A stretch of 12,085 nucleotides of DNA. Source: Chloroflexota bacterium (GTDB taxonomy: Bacteria; Chloroflexota; UBA4733). Made by a program: the position numbers and the translations under genes. Under the pieces are notes generated by a model. The model saw only the letters and a list, made by a program, of their open reading frames with translations, had not been told where the DNA came from and ran no database searches. Numbering within the stretch: position 1 is the first letter of the stretch; each line of letters starts with the position of its first letter. The stretch spans positions 1 through 12,085 of the forward strand of contig JAICXR010000057.1 in NCBI GenBank assembly GCA_025980355.1, written 5' to 3'. Of this stretch, positions 6,491-12,085 are shown piece after piece.

Positions 6491-7777
6491 GTGTTTGCCG
6501 ATGAAGCGACGATAGTGGTGCGCGCCGGCGATGGCGGCAACGGCAGCGCCCATTTCCGGCGGGAGCGTTTTGTGCCCTACGGCGGCCCCGACGGCGGCGA
6601 TGGCGGACGTGGCGGCTCCGTCTACCTGCTAGCCGACACGAACCTCAACACCCTCACCCGCTTCATCCACGAACGCAGCTTCCGCGCCGAGCGCGGTGGC
6701 GACGGTGCCGGCAACCGGCGGCACGGCGCCAAAGGCCGCGACCTGGTGCTGCGCGTGCCGCCGGGCACCATCGCCCGCGATGCCGGCAGCGGCGCGGTGA
6801 TCGCCGACGTCACCACACCGAGCCAGCGCGTCCAGGTCGCCCGCGGCGGTCGGGGCGGCCTGGGCAACACCCACTTCGCCACGGCGACCAACCAGGCGCC
6901 ACGAGTGGCGGACCGCGGCGAGCCCGGCCAGGTGCGCACGCTGCAGCTCGAGCTTCGCCTGATCGCCGAGGTTGGCCTGGCCGGCTTGCCCAATGCCGGC
7001 AAGTCCACCTTCCTGGCCGCCGTGACGCGCGCCCAACCGAAGATCGGCAGCTACCCATTCACGACGCTGGAGCCGAACCTGGGGGTGGCGACGCTGGGCG
7101 ACCGGACCATCGTCATCGCCGACATCCCCGGTCTGATCGAAGGCGCCCACGAAGGCGCGGGACTCGGGCACGCCTTCCTGCGCCACGTGGAGCGCACGCG
7201 CCTGCTGTTGCACCTCGTCGACGGCTCCGGCCAGGAAGGCCGCGACCCGCTGGACGACGTGACGGTGATCGACGAGGAGCTGCGCCAGCATAGCCCGGAA
7301 CTGGCCGCCCGTCCGCAGATCCTCGTCGTGACGAAGGCGGACCTCCCGGAGACGGCGGCCAACGCCGAGCGGCTACGGGCGGCATACGGCGCGAGTCGGG
7401 AAGTCATGGTGATCTCCGCCGCGACCCATCAGGGCCTTCAGCCACTGTTGCAGCGGGTGGCCCTCTTGCTGGAGCAACTGCCGCCGCCGCCGGTGCTGGA
7501 GCCCAGCCCCGTGCCGGTGGAACCGGACATCACCGTGGCGGTTGAAGCGCCGAACACGGTGCGCTTTGGCGGCGCCCTGATCGACCGCCTCCTGGCCCAG
7601 ACGGACCTCAGCGAGCGCGACGGCGTCGAGCGCCTGCGTCGCCGGCTGGTGCAGGAGCGCCTGCCGGCGCTGGCGGCGCGCGCCGGGGTCAGCAGCGGCG
7701 AATTACGCCTCGGTCCCACCGTCTGGCAATTGCTGGAGGGCCAGTTGAGCTGGCTACGGATGGACGAAACGGCGTGA
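6491..7777 (+). CDS. obg: Obg/CgtA GTPase
   Basis: A 428-residue Obg, the GTPase linked to 50S subunit maturation and stress control. The Gly-rich Obg fold is residues 1-157: MFADEATIVVRAGDGGNG, GGPDGGDGGRGG and GGRGGLGNTHF. The G domain motifs follow in order: GLPNAGKST (165-173), the switch YPFTT, DIPGLIEG (211-218), TKAD (281-284) and SA (309-310). A Pro-rich spacer (LPPPPVLEPSPVPVEP) leads to a C-terminal region resembling the OCT domain (TVRFGGALIDRLLAQTDLS, then a LRLGPTVWQLLEGQ end), although it is divergent from typical OCT sequences. The GTG start at 6491 gives the canonical N-terminus; GGAGGA (6474-6479) precedes it by 11 nt. An ATG at 6481 is out of frame. It lies 28 nt after the kinase and overlaps the next gene by 4 nt. 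Confidence 0.96.
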   Translation: MFADEATIVVRAGDGGNGSAHFRRERFVPYGGPDGGDGGRGGSVYLLADTNLNTLTRFIHERSFRAERGGDGAGNRRHGAKGRDLVLRVPPGTIARDAGSGAVIADVTTPSQRVQVARGGRGGLGNTHFATATNQAPRVADRGEPGQVRTLQLELRLIAEVGLAGLPNAGKSTFLAAVTRAQPKIGSYPFTTLEPNLGVATLGDRTIVIADIPGLIEGAHEGAGLGHAFLRHVERTRLLLHLVDGSGQEGRDPLDDVTVIDEELRQHSPELAARPQILVVTKADLPETAANAERLRAAYGASREVMVISAATHQGLQPLLQRVALLLEQLPPPPVLEPSPVPVEPDITVAVEAPNTVRFGGALIDRLLAQTDLSERDGVERLRRRLVQERLPALAARAGVSSGELRLGPTVWQLLEGQLSWLRMDETA

Positions 7778-8295
7778 CCGGGCGATTCGGATCGCGCGAC
7801 GTCACCGATGGCGCGCGACGCCAGCACGCGGAGCGTCAGCGTCTCCGCCAGGCGGCGCTGCAGCGCCGCCATCAAGCCGAGCAGCTCGCCCGCCAGGCGG
7901 GGAAGCGGGTGCGCCTGGGCTCCTTGAAGCCGGGCCGCCCGATCGTCTCCCTGCTCGGCCTCTTCCTGGTGGTTGGCGCGATCGCGACGGCGATCATCGT
8001 CACCACCCAGCCCCCCGAGGTCGGTCGCAACCAGATCGCCTTCCTCGTGGCGAGCGGCGCCGCGGTCTGGGGCCTGGTCGGACTTGCCGTGGTCGTCATC
8101 CGCCGCAAGACGCCGGCCCGCCAGGCCGACCTCGTCGCCTACGACGCCCTGCGCCAGGGGCTGCTGATCGCCGGCTGCCTGGAACTCAACCTGGCCACGC
8201 GGATGCAGGACCTCTGGACGCCGCTGATCGGCGGCCTCCTCGTTGCCGTGTTCGCGCTCTTCGAGATCGTCACGCTGGGCCGGCGACCGACATAG
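7774..8295 (+). CDS. Small membrane protein of unknown function, coupled to obg
   Basis: A 173-residue protein starting at GTG 7774, which overlaps the obg stop codon (GTGA), so its translation is probably coupled to obg. Residues 10-50 are very rich in Arg, Gln and Ala with a coiled-coil pattern (ARRQHAERQRLRQAALQRR). Hydrophobic segments are about 57-77 (SLLGLFLVVGAIATAIIV), 87-109 (FLVASGAAVWGLVGLAVVV) and 147-167 (TPLIGGLLVAVFALFEIV). A weaker one at 127-141 would make four. A basic cytoplasmic N-terminus and a helical-bundle membrane domain are inferred. I do not recognise a family. A role near the membrane with Obg or FtsZ is only a guess from the operon. Confidence 0.75.
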   Translation: MTGRFGSRDVTDGARRQHAERQRLRQAALQRRHQAEQLARQAGKRVRLGSLKPGRPIVSLLGLFLVVGAIATAIIVTTQPPEVGRNQIAFLVASGAAVWGLVGLAVVVIRRKTPARQADLVAYDALRQGLLIAGCLELNLATRMQDLWTPLIGGLLVAVFALFEIVTLGRRPT

Positions 8296-8307
8296 CCCCG
8301 TCCGCAG

Positions 8308-8895
8308 CTATTGCTTGCCGCGCCCTTGCGGCCTCGCGGCCACCAGTTCATCGAGCAGATCTTGCATGCGAACTGAAAAGCCGGGCAGCACAGCATCGCC
8401 GTCGAGCACCTGCTCAGGGCCGAGCACACTGCCGCCATCGGGGCGGTAGATGGCGGTGATGCCGGTCGCCGGATCGACGTACCACAGGAGGCGGACGCCC
8501 GCCCGCAACCAATCGTGAATCTTTGCCTGGACCTCGTCGGCCCGATCGGAGGGCGAAAGCACTTCGACGACAAAGTCCGGCGCCACATCGGAGGCGGCGG
8601 CATCGAGGTCGTCCGGCAGCCGGCCCTGGGCGAAGAAGGCGATGTCCCCACCACGCGCGTGATAGGCGCTGCCCAGAATGCGGATGAGCGCGTCGGTACT
8701 GACGACCGTACCGAGACGATGCTGGCGCACAAAGACCGTGATGATCGTCGCCAACAGATTGGCGAAGCCCCCGTGGCGCAGCGTCGTCACATCCCACTCC
8801 ACGATCCGCCCGTCGACCAGTTCGCGCCGCTTGCCATCGTCCGGGAAGCTCGCCAGATCGTCGACGGTATAGCGCCGCTCTGCTGCAACGACCAT
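8308..8895 (-). CDS. Uma2-family (DUF820) putative restriction-endonuclease-fold protein, copy 1
   Basis: 195 residues with the Uma2 layout. The N-terminus is RRYTVDDLASFPDDGKRREL, followed by VDGRIVEW. The PD-(D/E)XK-like core has GGD84IAFF, APDFVVE111VLSPSD and K125 in the helix before LLWYVDP. The C-terminus is VLPGFSVRMQDLLDEL. The family is common and often multicopy in Cyanobacteria and Chloroflexota; its biological role is not established and a nuclease activity is inferred from the fold. ATG 8893-8895 is preferred because a perfect AAGGAGG (complement of 8903-8909) lies 7 nt upstream; the in-frame ATG at 8920-8922 adds 9 residues without a site. It ends 12 nt from the end of the convergent membrane protein gene. 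Confidence 0.85.
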   Translation of the reverse strand: MVVAAERRYTVDDLASFPDDGKRRELVDGRIVEWDVTTLRHGGFANLLATIITVFVRQHRLGTVVSTDALIRILGSAYHARGGDIAFFAQGRLPDDLDAAASDVAPDFVVEVLSPSDRADEVQAKIHDWLRAGVRLLWYVDPATGITAIYRPDGGSVLGPEQVLDGDAVLPGFSVRMQDLLDELVAARPQGRGKQ

Positions 8896-8946
8896 TCTGA
8901 CGCCTCCTTCGACCGTTGCCATCGCGGGCTACCGTACCCCGTCACG

Positions 8947-8959
8947 CCTATAGTATAGG
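8947..8959. promoter_or_regulatory. Perfect dyad CCTATAGTATAGG with -10-like boxes on both strands
   Basis: CCTATA-G-TATAGG is perfectly symmetric and lies between the divergent Uma2 gene (start 8895) and the tandem-GNAT gene (start 9096). The + strand reads TATAGT (8949-8954) and the complement reads TATACT (complement of 8952-8957), so one symmetric element could seed transcription both ways. No clear -35 box is seen at 17 nt on either side. It may instead be an operator. Confidence 0.4.
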
Positions 8960-9095
8960 GTCCGTCGTACTGGGCCAGGTGGTACAGTTGCCCCATGCTT
9001 TGACGCTGGAGACCCTGGCCCACGCGCGCTCGTGCGCCTCCGTCCTTCGCTATCCCGTATTCGTTGATGGCGTGAATGACGGAAGGAGCACGATC

Positions 9096-10007
9096 GTGCG
9101 CATTCTCCCCTTTGAGCCGCGCTACCTCTTGGCATTGCAGCGGCTGGTGAACGTGCATCTGTCGGCCGCAGTGCCTGGGTGGACATTGTCAGCGGATTAT
9201 CTCGCTCAGCACCTGGAGTACGACGACACCGAGGGCATCACCGAGCCCTGGGTGACGGAGCGGAGCACGCTCGTGGCCGTGGACCGCGGGCAACTGCTGG
9301 CGGTCGGGCGCCTCCTGCGCTACGGCGATGGCGCCGAAGTGAGCGACTCCTATCGCGGCGCTGGGACGATCAGTTGGCTTGTCGCCCGGCCGGACCGAGC
9401 CGATAGCGCCGCCGCGCTGCTGAACGCCGCCGCGGAGCAGTTTGCCACCTGGAAAGTCACCCGGGTGTACGGTTGGGATACCGGTCTTCCGGTGTACGCC
9501 CTCTGGGGCGTTCCCGATTGCTGGCCGCACGTCGCCGCGCCGTTGAGGACCGCGGGCTACCAGCCGGACTCGTCCCTTCGGCGAGAGGCACTGTACGGCG
9601 GGTATTTGGGTGGCATACCGGAACCGGGTGCGGCGCCCATTTCCGGCCTAACGCTCCGCCGCACGGCCGGCGTGGTGGACGGCCCGCGTTTCGCCGCCCT
9701 GCTGGACGGCCAGGAGCTCGGCTGCTGCGAATGGAACGTCGATCTCAGCCGCGGCGGCCTGCTACCGGGAATGGGCGGTTGGGCCTGCCTGCAAAACCTG
9801 ATGGTCGAGCAGGACTGGCGCAACCGGGGGATCGGCAGCTGGATCGTGCAGCACGGCGTCGCCTGGGCGCGCCTAGCTGGCTGCGATCGCGTCATCATCA
9901 GCGTCGCGAATGAGAACGAGCAAGCGGGAGCGGCTCGCTTTTATCGGCGCTTCGGTTGGGAGGTCTTCGTCCAGGAGACGCACGGCTGGCTACCTGCGGC
10001 ATCGTAA
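9096..10007 (+). CDS. Tandem GNAT-family N-acetyltransferase
   Basis: 303 residues from GTG 9096, chosen because AAGGAG (9083-9088) sits 7 nt upstream and the protein then opens with a typical GNAT strand (RILPFEPRYLLALQRL). A longer in-frame reading from TTG 8916 adds 60 residues with no site and would cross the symmetric promoter element. The N-terminal half (1-170) looks like a degenerate GNAT domain (STLVAVDRGQLLAVGRLL, TISWLVARPD, GYQPD). The C-terminal half (185-303) is a canonical one: LQNLMVEQDWRNRGIGSWIV (232-251) contains the acetyl-CoA pyrophosphate loop R-x-x-G-I-G, and ANENEQAGAARFYRRFGWEV (271-290) supplies the Asn and final strands. Two-domain GNATs of this kind usually have one active domain; the substrate is unknown. 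It converges on the second Uma2 gene. Confidence 0.85.
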   Translation: MRILPFEPRYLLALQRLVNVHLSAAVPGWTLSADYLAQHLEYDDTEGITEPWVTERSTLVAVDRGQLLAVGRLLRYGDGAEVSDSYRGAGTISWLVARPDRADSAAALLNAAAEQFATWKVTRVYGWDTGLPVYALWGVPDCWPHVAAPLRTAGYQPDSSLRREALYGGYLGGIPEPGAAPISGLTLRRTAGVVDGPRFAALLDGQELGCCEWNVDLSRGGLLPGMGGWACLQNLMVEQDWRNRGIGSWIVQHGVAWARLAGCDRVIISVANENEQAGAARFYRRFGWEVFVQETHGWLPAAS

Positions 10008-10016
10008 TAGCCACCG

Positions 10017-10053
10017 GTCAGGGGCGGGGGAACATCGAATTCCCGCCCCTGAC
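10017..10053. terminator. Strong 12-bp hairpin between convergent genes
   Basis: GTCAGGGGCGGG (10017-10028) pairs perfectly with CCCGCCCCTGAC (10042-10053) around a 13-nt loop. It lies 10 nt after the acetyltransferase stop and 38 nt before the end of the convergent Uma2 gene, the right place for a two-way terminator. There is no T-tract on either strand. It is the strongest simple inverted repeat I see in the window. Confidence 0.6.
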
Positions 10054-10090
10054 CCGGGCGAGCCGTCGGAGAGTAGGGCGCCGAGGAAGA

Positions 10091-10651
10091 TCACCAGAAC
10101 AGTTCGGCTAGGCGCAGCGGAAGTCCGGGAAAGAGCGGGGAGTTGAGCACGTCCTCCGGTTCGTGGCGCACCGGTTGGCGCGGGTAGCGGCCGTCCTCAG
10201 CGGCGTTGGCTGCGTACACGTCGATCCAGAACTCATCGGGATCCACAATCCAATAGTAGGGAACGCCAAAGCGCTCGTAGGTGCCAAGCTTCCCTTTGGG
10301 GCCCCGGCCAAGATCAACTGCGGCGGTGCTGGGCGAAAGGATTTCCACCGTCAGGTCCGGTACGCCTACGACTTTGTTCTCCTGGACGATGGCCTCGCGT
10401 CCTGCCCGTACGAAGAGCAAATCCGGCTGCACCACATTGTGCGCATCCAGGTAGACGTCGAAGGGGGAGTACCAGACCTCTCCGAGACCAGCCTGCGTGG
10501 CAGCCTCAAGGTAGGCGCCAAGTTTTCGCACCACCCGCTGGTGGCGCTTGGACGGCGATGCCGCCACGTGCAGTTCCCCCCCCAGGAGCTCTCGCCGCTC
10601 CCCCGGCATATCCAGCAGGTCGGCGTAGGTCAGACGGTGCGCAACGGCCAT
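10091..10651 (-). CDS. Uma2-family (DUF820) putative restriction-endonuclease-fold protein, copy 2
   Basis: 186 residues with the same architecture as the copy at 8308 but only distantly similar. The N-terminus is HRLTYADLLDMPGERRELLGG, followed by the stretch EVWYSPFDVYLDAHNVVQPD77LLFV, then VPDLTVE103ILSPST, and K121 in the helix leading to GVPYYWIVDP. The C-terminus is LFPGLPLRLAELFW. All three PD-(D/E)XK-type positions are present. ATG 10649-10651 gives the normal family start; the frame is open upstream to about 10909 but that extension does not resemble the family. The ribosome binding site is weak (AGGG region 13-16 nt upstream). It lies 74 nt downstream of the small ORF at 10726-10857, which may share its transcript. 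Confidence 0.84.
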   Translation of the reverse strand: MAVAHRLTYADLLDMPGERRELLGGELHVAASPSKRHQRVVRKLGAYLEAATQAGLGEVWYSPFDVYLDAHNVVQPDLLFVRAGREAIVQENKVVGVPDLTVEILSPSTAAVDLGRGPKGKLGTYERFGVPYYWIVDPDEFWIDVYAANAAEDGRYPRQPVRHEPEDVLNSPLFPGLPLRLAELFW

Positions 10652-10725
10652 TGTTCTCGCCCTATCTCTCCCGATTTCCTGGAGCAAATCGAAACGGCTG
10701 GTGAGGACCCGCTCCTCACGTGACC

Positions 10726-10857
10726 TTACCACCACATGCGCGCCTCGGGCATATCCCAGATCGCGCCCGTGCGCGGAGTACTGCCATCGAGCCAGTAATC
10801 CACGGCACAGGTACGAAGCCACGTAACGATCCGCGAAACATCGCCCGCCTGCATCAT
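10726..10857 (-). pseudogene. 43-residue ORF resembling a nucleotidyltransferase N-terminus, probably truncated
   Basis: ATG-ATG (10852-10857) follows CAGGAG with a 7-nt spacer, a good ribosome binding site. The ORF reads MMQAGDVSRIVTWLRT, then CAVDYWLDGSTPRTG, and ends PEARMWW at TAA (10726-10728). The first 25 residues resemble the start of LinA/ANT-type nucleotidyltransferases ('m.aeDv..ll..Le..gv..WldGGwgvDaLlg'). The GGWGVDAL and catalytic D-x-D parts that should follow are missing, so it would be inactive. The resemblance is short and judged by eye; a genuine small protein is the alternative. Its start overlaps the stop of the next ORF upstream (ATGA). Confidence 0.33.
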
Positions 10858-11009
10858 GGGGTACGCTCCTGCAATCCACAACCCGCGATAGTATTACGTG
10901 CCGGCTCAAACCGTCGCGTGACCAGCTGTTTCATAATCACCTGACGATTGACCTCGTATCCGCAGTGTTCCCGCGCGGCAGGCCGAAGTTCGGTCGCTTG
11001 GTGCATCAT
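10854..11009 (-). other. 51-residue ORF, possible decayed nucleotidyltransferase C-terminus
   Basis: Reads MMHQATELRPAAREHCGYEV, then NRQVIMKQLVTRRFEP, and ends at TGA (10854-10856) overlapping the ATG of the following ORF. The H-x-GYE...L..RF pattern resembles the C-terminus of LinA-type nucleotidyltransferases ('H.GYe.d..d...L..rF'). Just upstream in another frame the complement reads AHLERRGPCLP, which could be the preceding piece if a frameshift separates them. There is no ribosome binding site before its ATG. This is a weak call. Confidence 0.22.
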
Positions 11010-11068
11010 TAAGGAAGACAGGGACCCCGGCGTTCCAGATGGGCCGTGAGCAGGGCGCAGCACAACGA

Positions 11069-11607
11069 TTACCAGCCGACCGGCATCCGTTGCACGCGCA
11101 CCCGCTCCGGAGCGAAGCCGAGGGCGATGAGCTGGCGACGGGTCGTTTGGCTCCGGCACCAGACCTCATCCGCCGCCACTGGTTCTGGTAGCCAGTGAGC
11201 GCGCGATCATCGAGCTGGGAGCCAACGGCCAGGAACAGCGGCCAGAAGCCCGTGCGATCCGCCAACCACTGATAGGCAGTCTCAAAGTATAGGGCGTCCC
11301 TCCGTGGGTCGTCCTCAGCCGACAAGGTGGCGGCGTGCGGTGACGGCAACAGCTCGGTTAGGCGCGCCGGGCGAACAATGCCATGCACGACGTGCGCGAG
11401 CGGACGCGCATAATGGAAGAGGGGCGCTCGCTCCAAATCTCGCTCCAGAGAACGGGAATGCAGGACTACCAGTAGAGATGGGCCTCCGCGCGGTCGGATT
11501 CTTGCCACGCTCGGCTGATCGGGCGCGAACCACTCGTTGACGACAACGCATATACTGTTGCACGACAGTGCGAGGTTCGCCAGCGACGAAGTCGGGTAGC
11601 TCGCCAC
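11069..11607 (-). pseudogene. Unrecognised protein gene broken by a frameshift
   Basis: Two complement-strand frames together make a protein-like sequence of about 180 residues. The first, from 11607, has GPSLLVVLHSRSLERDL, PLFHYARPLAHVVHGIV, DDPRRDALYFETAYQWL and FWPLFLAVGSQLDD. After the repeat at 11199-11205 coding character moves to another frame: HWLPEPVAADEVWC, then RSQTTRRQLIALGF and APERVRVQRMPVGW, ending at TAA (11069-11071). Dropping one CG unit joins them as LDDRA-HWLPEP. I do not recognise the family. The start is unsure: GTG 11607 has no ribosome binding site, and a later GTG near 11515 (before ARIRPRGG) is possible. In the unshifted frame reading continues to 10906 but becomes Ser/Arg/Cys-rich and loses coding character. 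An assembly error is an alternative to a true mutation. Confidence 0.45.
11551..11556 (+). promoter_or_regulatory. Possible -10 box upstream of the DinB-like gene
   Basis: TATACT lies 75 nt before the start at 11632 and is followed by a small GCAC/GTGC hairpin (11560-11571 region). The only TTGAC-like sequence (TTGACG 11537-11542) is just 8 nt upstream, too close for a -35 box. The call is based on identity with the boxes at 2161 and 8949, which occupy the same position relative to a divergent gene pair. Confidence 0.25.
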
Positions 11608-11631
11608 CGGCGAAATGACGGAGGGACGGCG

Positions 11632-12085
11632 ATGACGCCTGCCGAACGTGCGATAGCCGTAATTGCCTTGCGCGAGGCGTTGGCAGTGGTCCTTACCACG
11701 GCGCGTGCGCCGCCCATGGAGCGTGCGGACCTATCACCGACGGCTGATGAGTGGTCAGCACATGACGTGGTCGTACATCTGGCCGACGCCGAACAGGTCT
11801 ATGGGGTACGCTTGCGCATGCTGGTCACGCAGGAACGACCGTTCCTGACAGCGTTTGATCAGGACGCCTGGTCGCGGCGTCTTGGCCGGCTGGAATCGCT
11901 GGACGAAGCGCTCACGCGCTGGACCGTGCTGCGTCGAGCGAACCTGGCGGTTTTCGAATCAATTGACGGCCAGGAGTGGACAAGCGGGGCGACCATGAGG
12001 AAGGTATGAAGGTGGGACGCGTCGAGACGCCGGAGAGCATCGCCGACGTGCTCGTTCGCCACACGCGCCAGCACGTCGAGCAAAT
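11632..12085 (+). pseudogene. DinB-family protein gene with a frameshift, truncated by the window edge
   Basis: ATG 11632 follows GGAGGG with a 6-nt spacer. The frame encodes ERADLSPTADEWSAHDVVVH, then LADAEQVYGVRLRML and the helix DEALTRWTVLRRANLAVFESI, a DinB/YfiT-type four-helix bundle whose first metal-ligand His is in VVHLADAE. After DGQEWT this frame soon stops at TGA 12007-12009. The next frame, from 11982, supplies exactly the missing part: KRGDHEEGMKVGRVE, then TPESIADVLVRHTRQHVEQ to the window end, with the C-terminal His ligands H-x-x-x-H. One base is therefore missing near 11980-11983. An ATG at 12006-12008 overlaps the TGA (ATGA), so the two halves could still be made as separate chains. 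DinB proteins are metal-dependent thiol-related enzymes; function here is unknown. Confidence 0.7.

Noticed and set aside
4141..6540. A 799-codon open frame on the complement strand across the end of ftsZ and the whole kinase gene
   Set aside because: The sense-strand kinase and FtsZ have clear motifs; the antisense frame is His/Arg/Gly-rich without recognisable domains and is a common effect of high GC3 in coding DNA.
8916..9095. 60-residue N-terminal extension of the tandem GNAT from TTG 8916
   Set aside because: No ribosome binding site, would overlap the divergent promoter region and the Uma2 leader, and the GTG at 9096 has an ideal AAGGAG with a typical GNAT start.
10716..10723. TCACGTGA palindrome as a possible parS site (also CCACGTGG at about 7184-7191 inside obg)
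   Set aside because: Only the 8-bp core matches the TGTTTCACGTGAAACA-type consensus; the outer arms do not, and such cores occur by chance.
10652..10909. 86-residue N-terminal extension of the second Uma2 protein
   Set aside because: Does not resemble the family, and the normal family start lies at 10651.
11537..11556. TTGACG-TATACT as a -35/-10 pair
   Set aside because: The spacer is 8 nt instead of about 17 nt.
1..12085. tRNA, rRNA, CRISPR arrays, insertion sequences
   Set aside because: I found no T-loop/anticodon layout, no rRNA-like stretch, no regularly spaced repeats and no transposase or terminal inverted repeats by reading.

Overview
The window is GC-rich bacterial DNA with dense, short-spaced genes. 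FtsZ, ParB and Obg give no firm taxon. The combination of two Uma2-family genes, a short Gly-rich-start FtsZ and a divergent Obg C-terminus fits Chloroflexota (Thermomicrobia-like) best; this is an inference from general gene content, not from a phylogeny.

Layout. Positions 2-193 hold the C-terminus of a LarE-like sulfur transferase, followed 16 nt later by a membrane-anchored YaeI/YkuE-type metallophosphoesterase (210-1196). Convergent to it is parB (complement 1231-2088), with no parA in view. A 402-nt divergent intergenic region (2089-2490) is unusually rich in inverted repeats. It carries a TATACT box inside a dyad, a GAGA-loop hairpin, a 21-codon ORF with a perfect ribosome binding site, and mutually exclusive stems. 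It leads to a degenerate GNAT-like protein (2491-3060).

The core of the window is a tightly packed, probable four-gene operon: ftsZ (3186-4424), a soluble GAF-GAF-HisKA_2 sensor kinase (4441-6462), obg (6491-7777) and a small membrane protein whose GTG start overlaps the obg stop (7774-8295). A sensor kinase lying between the division tubulin and a ribosome-assembly GTPase, without a response regulator nearby, is the most notable arrangement.

The right part (8308-12085) is accessory. Two Uma2-family nuclease-like genes (complement 8308-8895 and 10091-10651) flank a tandem-GNAT acetyltransferase (9096-10007). From about 10650 rightwards no intact gene is visible on the complement strand up to 11607. 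There are two small overlapping ORFs that look like remnants of a LinA/ANT-type nucleotidyltransferase, an unrecognised gene broken by a 2-nt slip in a CG repeat, and a DinB-family gene with a 1-nt frameshift. This end looks like decaying accessory DNA, unless the frameshifts are assembly errors.

A recurring theme is that all three divergent gene pairs have a TATACT/TATAGT box in or near the space between the starts, and two of these boxes are symmetric. I did not identify a clearly new defence or mobile system; the candidates for novelty are the structured 2141-2373 leader and the FtsZ-kinase-Obg operon.
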